Source: Mycobacterium decipiens
GTDB taxonomy: Bacteria > Actinomycetota > Actinomycetes > Mycobacteriales > Mycobacteriaceae
Length of the DNA stretch: 64,000 bases
NCBI RefSeq assembly: GCF_963853665.1
Contig: NZ_OY970459.1
Span: 2,914,001 to 2,978,000 of the forward strand
Direction of reading: 5' to 3'
The translations under genes and the position numbers were made by a program. Position 1 is the first letter of the stretch. Each line of letters begins with the position of its first letter. This document shows positions 15,974-24,618 of this stretch, piece after piece. Under the pieces are notes generated by a model, which saw only the letters and a program-made list of their open reading frames with translations, ran no database searches and had not been told where the DNA came from.

Positions 15974-17482
15974 TCAGGTCGCGCTACGCCAGATCTCATC
16001 GGCCTCTTCCACGGAGTGCACAACCGGCTGAGACGCGTCTATCCGGTGCGCGCTGTCCCAGTCGCCCTGTCGGGCGGCCAGAGCCGCCGCGATCTCGGGG
16101 GTCGCATCGGAGTTGCCCCTGGCCCTGGCCCTGATTCTGTCGGCCGTCACGTCGACCGTCGCCGAACACTTGAACTCGATGATCGGCGAGCGCGTTTCCG
16201 CCGCCAGGCGATGGGCGCAGCTGCGAATCTGCGGATCGCCCCAGGTGCCGTCGAGGATCACTGAGTGCCCGATGCCCAAGAGCAGGCGCGCTCGGCACAG
16301 AGCCTCCTCGTAGACGGCCCGGATATTGTCGCGGCTGTACAGCCCAGAATCCAAAACCCGGGGTTCCCCGGCTATTACGCCGGAATCCCGTAGCTCACTG
16401 CGCACATCATCTGTTGAGATCACCGTCGCCCCAACCAACTCAGCAAGCCCGCGCGCAAGGGTCGACTTGCCGGTTCCCGGACTTCCACCGACCAGCGCCA
16501 ACCGCACGACGCCGTTCTCCAGGTGCTGGGTAGCGATGGTGAGGTGGTGAGCAGCGTCCGCCGCGGCCTCCGGTTTGCCCTGTGACAACCGCACGCACTC
16601 GACTTTCGCCCGCACCACAGCGCGATAGGCAACATAGAAATCGTGCAGCGAAGCTGGGGCGGTATCGCCCGAACGGGCCGCATAGCAGGCAAGGAAGAAG
16701 TCACCAAGATCTTTGCGGCCCAAGAACTCCAGATCCATCGCCAGAAAAGCGGCATCATCGACGCGGTCGACGTAGCGAAGTTCGTCTTCGAACTCCAGGC
16801 AGTCCAGCAACGCCGGTTCGCCATCCAGCAGAAAGATGTCGTCGGCGAGCAGATCAGCATGGCCGTCCACAATGCAGCCTTCCTCAACCCGGCTCATAAA
16901 CAAAAGCTCACGCCCAGAAGCAAATTGGTCGACCAGTTGTTCAATCCGCCGGATCGTATCCCCTGAGACTGCGTTACCCGCGTAGCGGCGGAGTTCAACC
17001 AGATTGTCGTGCCACCGACGGGCGACCGCACCAACCTCACCCTGAGCATTGATAAACCGGTTCCGCTGGGCGCGCTCATGAAACCGGGCCAATACCTCAG
17101 CAATCGCATCCAGGGCGCCTTCGACTGGCACGCCGTCGGTCACCATCGACGCCAGCCGCTGCTCGTCGTTATAGCGCCGCATGACGACCACCGGTTCGGC
17201 TCGGCCTCCGCCTGGATCGCTGAGGTGGGCTATGCCCAAGTAGCTCTGCGCGGCAAGGCGACTGTTCAACTCGACTTCACGGATACAGGCGCGCTCTCGC
17301 TGATCCGCCGTACGGAAATCGCAGAAGTCAGTCACAACAGGCTTTTTCGCCTTGAAAGCCCGGTTACCGGCCAGCACCACCACGGCCGTGTGGGTTTCGC
17401 GCACATCAACATAGGGGTTATCGGGCACCGCTTCGGTGGCCGGTGCTTGACTACGCGTGCCAGCGTTGGTAGCGAGATCCAC
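15974..17482 (-). CDS. APH-like / P-loop kinase fusion, Rv2004c-like
   Basis: A 502-residue two-part protein. Residues about 1-325 resemble the aminoglycoside phosphotransferase-like kinase fold (FKAKKPVVTDF near the start; VDGHADLLADDIFLLDGEP in place of the HGDxxxxN loop; CLEFEDELRYVDRVDD with the metal Asp). Residues about 330-500 are a P-loop kinase with Walker A GGSPGTGKSTLARG and the lid region ARARGNSDATPE. Orthologue of DosR-regulon Rv2004c; the substrate is unknown. It follows the Usp gene by 21 bases on the same strand, so they form one hypoxia operon. Confidence 0.88.
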   Translation of the reverse strand: MDLATNAGTRSQAPATEAVPDNPYVDVRETHTAVVVLAGNRAFKAKKPVVTDFCDFRTADQRERACIREVELNSRLAAQSYLGIAHLSDPGGGRAEPVVVMRRYNDEQRLASMVTDGVPVEGALDAIAEVLARFHERAQRNRFINAQGEVGAVARRWHDNLVELRRYAGNAVSGDTIRRIEQLVDQFASGRELLFMSRVEEGCIVDGHADLLADDIFLLDGEPALLDCLEFEDELRYVDRVDDAAFLAMDLEFLGRKDLGDFFLACYAARSGDTAPASLHDFYVAYRAVVRAKVECVRLSQGKPEAAADAAHHLTIATQHLENGVVRLALVGGSPGTGKSTLARGLAELVGATVISTDDVRSELRDSGVIAGEPRVLDSGLYSRDNIRAVYEEALCRARLLLGIGHSVILDGTWGDPQIRSCAHRLAAETRSPIIEFKCSATVDVTADRIRARARGNSDATPEIAAALAARQGDWDSAHRIDASQPVVHSVEEADEIWRSAT

Positions 17483-17503
17483 GGCTCTAAACGGGCCAGG
17501 CGT

Positions 17504-18391
17504 TCATGACGGCCGTGCCACGATCAGCGGCACCCGGACGGAGTGCAAGACAGCGTTACTGACTGACCCCAGCAACATGCCGCTAAAGCCGCCGCGGCCA
17601 TGACTGCCAACGACGACAAGCTGAGCGGACGCCGACCTTTCTACCAGCTGCCGCGCCGGGCGATCGCAAACGGCAATCCGGCGCACCGGCACGTCGGGAT
17701 AGCGTTCCCGCCAGCCCGCCAAGCGTTCGGCGAGACTGAGCTCCGCTTCCTCCTGCACCGCCGAAAAATCCAGACCCGGAAGTTCGACCACCTCGATGTC
17801 ACTCCACGCATGCAGGGCGATCAACTCGACGCCCCGGCGCGACGCCTCGTCGAACGCGACAGCCGTCGCAAGCTCCGAGACCGGCGAACCGTCGATGCCC
17901 AGCAGTACGGGAGCGTGTTGCGGATCCGGGATCACCGAGTCGTCGTCGTGGATAACCGCGACCGGACAACTCGCGCGCCGCACCAGGCTCGAACTGACCG
18001 AGCCGAGCAAACCCCGGGCCAACGCTCCGCGGCCCGAGCTGCCCACAACCACCATCTCGGCCTCGCTGGAGATTTCAACCATGGTGGGCACCGGGGTCGA
18101 AAATACGAGCTCGCTCTTGACACCGAGCTTACGGTCCGCCGGAATCGCCTCCTTGGCAAGCTTGACCGCGTTTGCAACGATCTTGCGCCCCTCGTCTTCC
18201 TGCCAAACTCCCCACGTTTCCGGGTACGGCATCGGCGGCCAGGTGGCCACGTCGGCGTTAACCACATTGACCACGGTCAGCGGAAGGTTTCTCATCACCG
18301 CCTCGCGGGCCGCCCAACAGACTGCGGCACCCGATGCGGGCGAGCCATCTACCCCGACGACAATGCCGTGTTGTTTCAGGGGCACAGACAT
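17504..18391 (-). CDS. Universal stress protein, Rv2005c-like
   Basis: A 295-residue tandem-Usp protein matching Rv2005c in length and remembered sequence (MPYPETWGVWQEDEGRKIV). Nucleotide-binding loops are VGSSGRGALARGLLGSVS and VGSHGRGGFSGMLLGSVS. The ATG at 18391 follows GGGAGACC. Two candidate DosR boxes lie 50-100 bases upstream. It is first in an operon with the Rv2004c-like kinase. Its second domain is very like those of the Rv1996-like and Rv2026c-like proteins in this window, so they are paralogues from local duplication. Confidence 0.92.
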   Translation of the reverse strand: MSVPLKQHGIVVGVDGSPASGAAVCWAAREAVMRNLPLTVVNVVNADVATWPPMPYPETWGVWQEDEGRKIVANAVKLAKEAIPADRKLGVKSELVFSTPVPTMVEISSEAEMVVVGSSGRGALARGLLGSVSSSLVRRASCPVAVIHDDDSVIPDPQHAPVLLGIDGSPVSELATAVAFDEASRRGVELIALHAWSDIEVVELPGLDFSAVQEEAELSLAERLAGWRERYPDVPVRRIAVCDRPARQLVERSASAQLVVVGSHGRGGFSGMLLGSVSNAVLHSVRVPLIVARPS

Positions 18392-18441
18392 TTTGGTCTC
18401 CCTTCATCTCCAGCGACGCTACGAGCCCGTCAGCCGCCGGT

Positions 18442-18488
18442 CATGGGCCTTTGGTCCTCAGCCACACGGCATGGGACCTTGGTTGGAA
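18442..18488 (-). promoter_or_regulatory. Two candidate DosR boxes upstream of the Rv2005c-like gene
   Basis: On the minus strand, CTGAGGACCAAAGGCCCATG (18442-18461) keeps the GGAC-C-AAA-GGCCC pattern of the DosR 20-mer. A second site, TGGGACCTTGGTTGG on the plus strand (about 18472-18486), is a weaker copy. Paired boxes are usual for strongly induced DosR genes. Confidence 0.55.
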
Positions 18489-18681
18489 TGTAGATGCGTT
18501 TCCAACGCTTGAACACCCCTGTCTCCAAACCTAACTCGGCGGTCGCGCGTACGCGTCGCTGAGAGGTCGCCGGTATCGCGGTGGGCGCCTGATACACCTA
18601 ACCGTAGCGCCGATCAGACGCCAGGCGCCACCTGCCCGGCCGGGGTCGAAGCCGCGCCGGCGAGAACCGTCTTCGCGCCGA

Positions 18682-19026
18682 TCAGGCACCCGGCACCGGG
18701 ATGGCCGCGACCATGGGTGTGTCGACGCCGATCGGGCCGATCGGTTGCGCGCCACCCGGCGAACCGAGCGGGGCATCTCTGCCCGGTAGGGTCTGGTTGA
18801 AGAAGGCGGCGTTATCCTCAAGATGCTGTTGCTGGTCGTCGGGTAGGTCGCCTTCCCAGTAGATCGCCCCGACGCGGCAAATCAGTTTGCACGCACCACA
18901 ATCCACGCATTCGTCGGGGTTGATGTACATCGTTCGGGCGCCCTCATAAATGCAGTCGACTGGGCACTCCTGCACGCAGGACTTGTCCACTACATCCACG
19001 CACTCTTTGCCGATCACATAGGTCAC
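18682..19026 (-). CDS. fdxA: 7Fe ferredoxin FdxA
   Basis: A 114-residue [3Fe-4S][4Fe-4S] ferredoxin, the same length as Rv2007c. Cluster motifs are ECVDVVDKSCVQECPVDC near the N-terminus and CVDCGACKLICRVGAIYWEG next. The usual Pro after the fourth Cys of the second motif is absent, replaced by Arg. The C-terminal extension VGPIGVDTP-type region reads PIGPIGVDTPMVAAIPV. GTG 19026 (VTYVIGKECV) was chosen because the family starts TYVI; the open frame goes on far upstream through the promoter. Electron carrier in hypoxic metabolism and a possible P450 partner. A strong DosR-like palindrome lies 58 bases upstream. Confidence 0.93.
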   Translation of the reverse strand: MTYVIGKECVDVVDKSCVQECPVDCIYEGARTMYINPDECVDCGACKLICRVGAIYWEGDLPDDQQQHLEDNAAFFNQTLPGRDAPLGSPGGAQPIGPIGVDTPMVAAIPVPGA

Positions 19027-19083
19027 AACCGTCAAGCTACAAATCCCTGTCGCTGATCGCGCCTGCCCAAAGACCCTTACAAG

Positions 19084-19102
19084 AAAGGACCAAAGGCCTT
19101 TC
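19084..19102. promoter_or_regulatory. Candidate DosR box upstream of fdxA
   Basis: AAAGGACCAAAGGCCTTTC is a near-perfect inverted repeat (AAAGG-N-CCAAAGG-CCTTT) with the DosR GGAC / GGCC half-sites. It lies about 60 bases before the fdxA start, as expected for this regulon gene. Confidence 0.6.
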
Positions 19103-19148
19103 GCCGCCGCGCCTTGCGACCGCTCGGGTGCGCGTGGCACACCTCGGA

Positions 19149-20036
19149 CTATCTCGAGCTGGGACGGACGACGATCACCGGAATTCTCACCGAGTGGGCT
19201 ACCGCGGAACTCACCGAACCCAACAACATGCCGGAAAAGCCCCCGCGGCCGTGGCTGCCGAGCACGACCAGCTGAGCTTGCTCGGAATGCTCGAGCAGCC
19301 ACCGGGCGGGCTTGTCACAGACCAGTGACCGGTGCACGCGGACATCCGGATACTGCTCTTGCCAGCCGGCGAGGCGTTCCGCGAGGACTTCTTCCTCTCT
19401 GTTCTCGCGGTCCGGCCAGTCCATCCCCAGGACCGGAAACATCCCCAGATCGGTCCAAGCGTGCAACGCCACCAGGTCCACGCCTCGGCGGGAGGCTTCG
19501 TCGAAAGCAAAGGCCGTCGCCGCCTCCGACGCCGGCGAGCCGTCGATGCCCACCAACACCGGTGCAGTGGGGTCGGGAGTCGCGCCAGCATGGGAATGAA
19601 TGACGGCTACCGGACAATGCGCATGGTGCAGCAGGGCGGTGCTGACCGAGCCGAGCAGCAGTCGGCCCAACGCACCCATCCCCTGGCTGCCGACCACCAT
19701 CATCGAAGCTTCTTGAGAAGCGTTGATCAGCGTCGGCACCACATTGGAAAAATCCATCTCGGTATGCACCTGTGGCGGCTCTGATTCACCCAGGCTGTTG
19801 GTGAGCGCCGCGCGGGCACGATCAATGACCTGTTGCGCGTAGTCCTGCTGCCACTCAGTCATATTCGCGTACAGTTGGCCCACCGGCCAGCCGACAACCA
19901 CGGGCGCAACGACATGCAGCAGGGTGATGGGCACCTGGCGCATGACGGCCTCACGGGTTGCCCAGGCCACCGCCGCGTCGGATTGCGCTGATCCGTCGAC
20001 GCCAACGAGAATCCCGTGCTTGGGGGTATCCGACAT
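19149..20036 (-). CDS. Universal stress protein, Rv2026c-like
   Basis: A 295-residue tandem-Usp protein. Domain 1 starts HGILVGVDGSAQSDAAV and has VGSQGMGALGRLLLGSVS; domain 2 has VLVGIDGSPASEAAT and LGSHGRGGFSGMLLGSVSS. The segment WPVGQLYANMTEWQQDY is as I remember Rv2026c of the DosR regulon. Start ATG 20036 (MSDTPKHG) follows GAGGAGCC; the open frame to 20255 is not supported by a ribosome site. A weak DosR-like sequence (GGACATGGGCCCCAT, 20143-20157) lies upstream. It is separated from fdxA by its own promoter region. Confidence 0.9.
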   Translation of the reverse strand: MSDTPKHGILVGVDGSAQSDAAVAWATREAVMRQVPITLLHVVAPVVVGWPVGQLYANMTEWQQDYAQQVIDRARAALTNSLGESEPPQVHTEMDFSNVVPTLINASQEASMMVVGSQGMGALGRLLLGSVSTALLHHAHCPVAVIHSHAGATPDPTAPVLVGIDGSPASEAATAFAFDEASRRGVDLVALHAWTDLGMFPVLGMDWPDRENREEEVLAERLAGWQEQYPDVRVHRSLVCDKPARWLLEHSEQAQLVVLGSHGRGGFSGMLLGSVSSAVAHSVRIPVIVVRPSSR

Positions 20037-20291
20037 ATTCAGGCTCCTCGCGTTGAAACTCGTTCGCGGCGCGTCGTCATCAGGATCGCGGCGCGTGATC
20101 CGTCTCCCCCTGATGTTAAGCGGAGGTCCATGGGATTCAGCACGGACATGGGCCCCATTTGGGTGCGGCCGGTCGCCAGTTGTCGCGCTGGTGGTCACCT
20201 CGTGCCAGCCGATGCCACCGTGCCGCGCCGAGGCGTGGAACGCATTGAGCAACAAGGGCAGCCCACGGTTGCGATCGCCGCCGCGGCACGA

Positions 20292-21128
20292 CTACCCAGC
20301 CGGCTGGGTCACGAAGTCGATAAGTTCTTCGACCCGGCTGATCAACGCCGGTTCTAGGTCGTTCCAGTCCCGCACCCGCGACCGGATGCGCCGCCACGCC
20401 GCGGCGATGTCCGCCTGTTCAGCGTGCGGCCAGCCGAGCGCATCGCAGATGCCGTGCTTCCACTCCAGGTGGCGCGGCACGTTTGGCCAGGCGGCCAGGC
20501 CGAGTCGGTGCGGCTTGACCGCCTGCCAAATGTCGACAAAGGGGTGCCCGACGATCAAAGTGTCGGCACCACCCGGCCCCCGGCGTACCGCATCAGCGAT
20601 GCGAGCCTCCTTCGACCCCGCGACCAGATGGTCGACAAGAACACCGAGCCGACACCGTGGGCCGGGCCCGAACTCGGCCACGATGTCCACCAGGTCGTCG
20701 ACGCCACCGAGGTGCTCGACGACGACACCCTCGATCCGCAGGTCCTCCCCCCACACCGCGGCGATGAGTTCGGCGTCGTGACGGCCCTCGACATAGATCC
20801 GGCTGGCCCGGGCCACCCGGGCACGCGTACCGGGCACCGCGACCGAGCCGGACGCCGTTCGCCCCGCCGCGGCAGGCGCCCGGCGCCGCGGCGCGGTGAG
20901 GATCACCGGCCGGCCGTCCAGCAGATACCCGGGGCCCAGCGGAAAGCCGCGGGTCTTGCCGTGGCGGTCTTCCAGGTCGATACGACCATATTCGACTCGG
21001 ACCACCGCGCCGACGTAGCCGGTCGTTGCGTCCTCGACGACCATGCCGAGCTCGACCGTGTGCTCAACCGACCGGGGCCCCCGCCGCCCGCCTCCGGCAA
21101 GCACGTCGGTTCCATAGCGATCCACCAC
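20292..21128 (-). CDS. DUF3097 family protein
   Basis: A 278-residue actinobacterial protein of the DUF3097 type. Features are the N-terminal RYGTDVLA, a beta-rich part (GYVGAVVRVEYGRIDLEDR) and then a Toprim-like core: IYVEGRHDAELIAAVWG with the acidic pair, GVLVDHLVAGSKE, and LIVGHPFVDIWQAVKP. The acidic residues in EGRHD and VDH resemble the metal-binding site of Toprim nucleases, but no activity has been shown that I know of. The start codon is ATG 21128 or a GTG a few residues in. Single gene, divergent from the DUF3349 gene, with no operon partner. Confidence 0.75.
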   Translation of the reverse strand: MVDRYGTDVLAGGGRRGPRSVEHTVELGMVVEDATTGYVGAVVRVEYGRIDLEDRHGKTRGFPLGPGYLLDGRPVILTAPRRRAPAAAGRTASGSVAVPGTRARVARASRIYVEGRHDAELIAAVWGEDLRIEGVVVEHLGGVDDLVDIVAEFGPGPRCRLGVLVDHLVAGSKEARIADAVRRGPGGADTLIVGHPFVDIWQAVKPHRLGLAAWPNVPRHLEWKHGICDALGWPHAEQADIAAAWRRIRSRVRDWNDLEPALISRVEELIDFVTQPAG

Positions 21129-21362
21129 GCGGCAATCTTAGGAAGCCGGTCGGCAATCACTGCTGCGGCACGCCGTATTGTTGTTGAAAATGCCTGTGCC
21201 GGTGTTGTTTCCGATGTATCGGTCGATGCTGCTGCCCAACATGCAACGAATTCGCAACTGATCATGTGGCGTTAGCCCGTTACTGATGTCCCCGCTGCTA
21301 CGTTGCTAGAACGGCGATTGCCCGCCGATGCACAGCGCGCGGGCGGTTAGCGAGGTGGACGC

Positions 21363-21656
21363 ATGATCCTGACCGATCGGGTTTCGAGGATTGTCGCGTT
21401 CATGCGGGCCGGCTATCCCACCGGCATGCCGCTCACCGGCTACGTGCCGCTGGCGGCTCTGTCACGGCGCCGAGTATCCGACGAGGAGATCACGACCATC
21501 ATCGGTGAACTGGTCGCGCACCGACTACCAATCAGCGATGCCGATGTCGGGGTGGCGATTACACGGATCACGCAGCAGATGCCTTCACTGAATGACATCG
21601 AACGTGTCCAACGTCGACTTGCTGCGACCATCAGGCCACACGGTCACTGGCAATGA
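21363..21656 (+). CDS. DUF3349 family small protein
   Basis: A 97-residue soluble protein beginning MILTDRVSRIVAFMRAGYP, with VPLAALSRRRVSDEEI in the centre and MPSLNDIERVQRRLAA near the C-terminus, the pattern of the small helical mycobacterial DUF3349 family (for example Rv0543c). Function unknown. The start is supported by GAGGTGG just upstream. It is convergent with the patatin-like gene, and the 19-base gap shows no clear terminator. Confidence 0.75.
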   Translation: MILTDRVSRIVAFMRAGYPTGMPLTGYVPLAALSRRRVSDEEITTIIGELVAHRLPISDADVGVAITRITQQMPSLNDIERVQRRLAATIRPHGHWQ

Positions 21657-21675
21657 CGGTCGACACGGCGCCGAT

Positions 21676-22650
21676 TCACAGCGACGGCCGGACCGGACTC
21701 CCGCAGGCGGCTAGGTAGTCGGCGTAGTTCCAGCTCTGCAGAAACTCTTGGCCCGCCTGGAATCCGAGTTGATAGAGAGCGTCACGTTGTTCGGCGGTGA
21801 TATCAAAGTCGATCGCACTCACGTCGTGGGCGGGCACGAAGATGGTGCGTCGTACGGTGCACGGATCGTCGATGTAGGCATTGTCCTGATTGCTCACCAG
21901 CGTTTCTATCGCCGCGATTCCCAACGACACCGGCCCGTGGACCGGCTGGGTAGGGGGAATGCCCGGACGTGCCGCCAGCCTGATCCCAAAAGTGGGCCAT
22001 CTCGGTTCACCGTCGGTCCGGTCAAACAATGCCACCGGAAAGTTCGACAGCAATCCACCGTCGACCCAGGTGGCGCCGCGCACCCGAACGGGTTCGAACA
22101 CGAACGGAATCGCCGACGAGGCGTGCACTGCGCGCGCCACCGAAAAGTCGTCCGGGTCGATGCCGTAGGAGTCCAGGTCCCACGGGATGCGAACGAGTCG
22201 CCGACGAGACAGATCGCTGGCGGTGACGACCAGCGACCAGGCGAACTGTTCGGGCTCCTCACCGGTACGCAAGTCCCCGAAGGTGTAGACGCCCAGGTCA
22301 GCGAGCAAACCGCTGAGCAGCTGTTCCAGATAGGCCCCGCGGTAAACACCGTCTGACAACAGCAGCGAGAGTCCCCCACCGATCAACGGCACGTGTCCGA
22401 TCAGGTTGCGGTCGAGGAATTTCCGGTAGTCGATGCTGCGCATGATTTCGGCAAGCCGCGTCAACGGTTCACCGGCGATCTGTAGAGCCGCGACCAACGA
22501 CGCGACGATCGCACCCGCGCTGCTCCCCGCGACGCGGGGAAATCGGTAGCCGGCTTCGGCCAGCGCGTCCACCGCTCCGACCAGCCCAATGCCCCGGACC
22601 CCGCCGCCTTCGCACACCAGGTCTACACGTGCTGCCTTCACCAGCGCCAC
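21676..22650 (-). CDS. Patatin-like phospholipase, Rv2037c-like
   Basis: A 324-residue patatin-family lipid acyl hydrolase, the same length as Rv2037c. The oxyanion loop is CEGGGVRGIG, the nucleophile is in AGSSAGAIVASL (G-x-S-x-G) and the catalytic Asp is in TWVDGGLLSNFP. All parts of the Ser-Asp dyad are present, so an active phospholipase A or esterase is expected. GTG 22650 (VALVKAARVDL) is chosen because conserved sequence begins there; the open frame upstream overlaps the ABC-transporter gene. It ends the minus-strand operon after the sugar transporter, 52 bases behind it. Confidence 0.88.
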   Translation of the reverse strand: MALVKAARVDLVCEGGGVRGIGLVGAVDALAEAGYRFPRVAGSSAGAIVASLVAALQIAGEPLTRLAEIMRSIDYRKFLDRNLIGHVPLIGGGLSLLLSDGVYRGAYLEQLLSGLLADLGVYTFGDLRTGEEPEQFAWSLVVTASDLSRRRLVRIPWDLDSYGIDPDDFSVARAVHASSAIPFVFEPVRVRGATWVDGGLLSNFPVALFDRTDGEPRWPTFGIRLAARPGIPPTQPVHGPVSLGIAAIETLVSNQDNAYIDDPCTVRRTIFVPAHDVSAIDFDITAEQRDALYQLGFQAGQEFLQSWNYADYLAACGSPVRPSL

Positions 22651-22702
22651 GTTAGCCGGATCGTGCCCGATTGCAGTTGCACGGCGCGCCGAACGGCTCT
22701 GC

Positions 22703-23773
22703 TCACCGAATCCGATGCCCGTCGACGGAGAAGAAATGCAGATACCCGGGTTGCGGATACAGGTGTATCCGGCTGCCCCGCTCGGGCGGGTTGCTGCCGT
22801 CGGATCGAGCGATGACTGAGTGCTCGGTTTCGCTACCGTCCGGCGCGATTCGGCCATACAAGTAGGCGTCGGCGCCGAGTTCTTCGACCACGTCGACCTC
22901 CATTTCGATACCCACGTCGCCCAGCTCGAAATGTTCGGGGCGAACACCGACAATGACCTCCGCGGCGGCGCCGACGACCGCACGTGGCACGCGGATCCGC
23001 CAATCTCCCAACGAAACCGCGGAATCGGCGATCCGAAGTCGGAACAGGTTCATCGCCGGGGAACCGATAAACCCCGCGACGAACACGTTCTCCGGGTTGC
23101 GGTAGAGCTCCCGAGGCGCGGCGCACTGTTGCAGTACGCCGTCGGACAGCACCGCGACTCGGTCGCCCATCGTCATGGCCTCGACCTGGTCATGGGTGAC
23201 GTACACGGTGGTTGTGCCCAGTTGCCGTTGCAACGCTGCGATTTGATTGCGGGTTTGCACGCGAAGTTTGGCGTCAAGATTGGACAGCGGTTCATCCATC
23301 AGGAATACCTGTGGGCGGCGCACGATGGCACGACCCATCGCCACCCGTTGCCGTTGCCCGCCGGAGAGATCTTTCGGTTTGCGATCCAGATAGGGCTGCA
23401 GGTCAAGCAGTTTCGCGGCGACAAGCACTCGCTCGCGGATCTCAGCCTTTCCGATCTTGGCGACCTTCAACGCGAAGCCCATGTTCTGCGCCACCGTCAT
23501 GTGCGGGTAGAGCGCGTAGTTCTGGAAAACCATCGCAACATCCCGATCTTTGGGATCCAAATCGGTGACATCGCGCTCGCCGATCCGGATGCGCCCGGAA
23601 TCCAGGGTTTCCAATCCGGCCAGCATCCGAAGGGAGGTCGTTTTGCCACATCCGGACGGTCCCACCAGGACGACGAATTCCCCATCACCGACCGCGAGGT
23701 CGAGACAATCCAGGGCCGGGCGGTCGGCGCCCGGGTATTGCAACGTCGCCTGCTCGAAACTCACCGAAGCCAT
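22703..23773 (-). CDS. Sugar ABC transporter ATP-binding protein, Rv2038c-like
   Basis: A 356-residue ATPase of the MalK/UgpC type. Walker A is GPSGCGKTTS, the Q-loop is VFQNYALYPHMT, the signature is LSGGQRQRVAMGRA, Walker B is VFLMDEPLSNLDA and the switch His is in THDQVEAM. The C-terminal regulatory domain (VGVRPEHFELG, residues about 270-356) is the TOBE/OB part of sugar importers. ATG 23773 (MASVSFEQ) starts two bases after the upstream permease stop. It energises the two permeases encoded upstream in the operon. Substrate not deducible. Confidence 0.93.
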   Translation of the reverse strand: MASVSFEQATLQYPGADRPALDCLDLAVGDGEFVVLVGPSGCGKTTSLRMLAGLETLDSGRIRIGERDVTDLDPKDRDVAMVFQNYALYPHMTVAQNMGFALKVAKIGKAEIRERVLVAAKLLDLQPYLDRKPKDLSGGQRQRVAMGRAIVRRPQVFLMDEPLSNLDAKLRVQTRNQIAALQRQLGTTTVYVTHDQVEAMTMGDRVAVLSDGVLQQCAAPRELYRNPENVFVAGFIGSPAMNLFRLRIADSAVSLGDWRIRVPRAVVGAAAEVIVGVRPEHFELGDVGIEMEVDVVEELGADAYLYGRIAPDGSETEHSVIARSDGSNPPERGSRIHLYPQPGYLHFFSVDGHRIR

Positions 23774-23775
23774 GC

Positions 23776-24618
23776 TTACCCGCCGAGCCCAGTCACCGCG
23801 ATGCCACGGACAAAGTAGCGTTGCGCGACCGCGTAGATGATGACCAGCGGCAGTAGGATCAGCATCGAGGCCGCCATCAACACCGGCCACCGTGCGACGT
23901 ATTCGCCCCGCAATCGGACTAGGCCAAGAGTCAACGTGGCCAGGCTGTTTCGCTGGATCATCAGGAGCGGCCACAAGAAGTCGTTCCATACACTGACCCA
24001 GGTGAGCACGCCCAGCACCAGCACTGCGGGGCGTGAATTGGGCAGCAGGATCCGCCAGTAGATCTGCCACGGCGAGCAACCGTCCAGAATTGCGGCTTCC
24101 TCGAGATCGGTGGGTAGCGTGCGGAAGAACTGCCGCATGAGGTAGGTGCCGAACGCGCTACCGAACAAACCCGGCACGATCATCGCCCACGGAGTATCCA
24201 CCCACCCCACCGTGCGCATGAGGATGAACTGCGGGATGACGGTCACCGTCAGCGGCACCATCAAGGTGCCCAAGTACAAGACAAACAAGGTATCGCGGCC
24301 CCGGAACTGCAGTCGCGCGAAGGCATAGCCGGCCAACGAGCAGAAGAAGACTTGCCCGGCGGTCACACATCCGGCATAGAGCACGGTGTTGAAAAGCATG
24401 CGCCAGAACGGCATCAACGCGAACACCTCGCGGTAGTTGGACCACTGCAGATGCGAGGGAAACAGCTTGGGCTCGGCCACCTCGCCGTCCTTCTTCAGGG
24501 ATCCGGACAGCGCCCAGATGACCGGAAACAGCGCACACCAAGCGATCCCGATCAGTGCGGAGTACAAGGCGACCCCGCGAATGAAGTGGCGGTGCACCAT
24601 TCGATTAGCCGAGCCCAC
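23776..24618 (-). CDS. Sugar ABC transporter permease (MalG/UgpE type), Rv2039c-like
   Basis: A 280-residue membrane permease with about six hydrophobic helices. The EAA loop that docks to the ATPase is EEAAILDGCSPWQIYWRILLP, with the following PAVLVLGVLTWVSVWNDFLWPL helix typical of the MalG subfamily. The N-terminus has a short basic lead (MVHRHFIRG) before the first helix. The start overlaps the end of the preceding permease (24605-24618), and ATG 24600 is an in-frame alternative. It works as a heterodimer with that protein. Confidence 0.92.
   Translation of the reverse strand: MGSANRMVHRHFIRGVALYSALIGIAWCALFPVIWALSGSLKKDGEVAEPKLFPSHLQWSNYREVFALMPFWRMLFNTVLYAGCVTAGQVFFCSLAGYAFARLQFRGRDTLFVLYLGTLMVPLTVTVIPQFILMRTVGWVDTPWAMIVPGLFGSAFGTYLMRQFFRTLPTDLEEAAILDGCSPWQIYWRILLPNSRPAVLVLGVLTWVSVWNDFLWPLLMIQRNSLATLTLGLVRLRGEYVARWPVLMAASMLILLPLVIIYAVAQRYFVRGIAVTGLGG

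Noticed and set aside
18531..18681. Frame continuing downstream of fdxA on the minus strand as part of another gene
   Set aside because: Arg/Pro-rich, no start signal, and it overlaps the fdxA end in a different frame.
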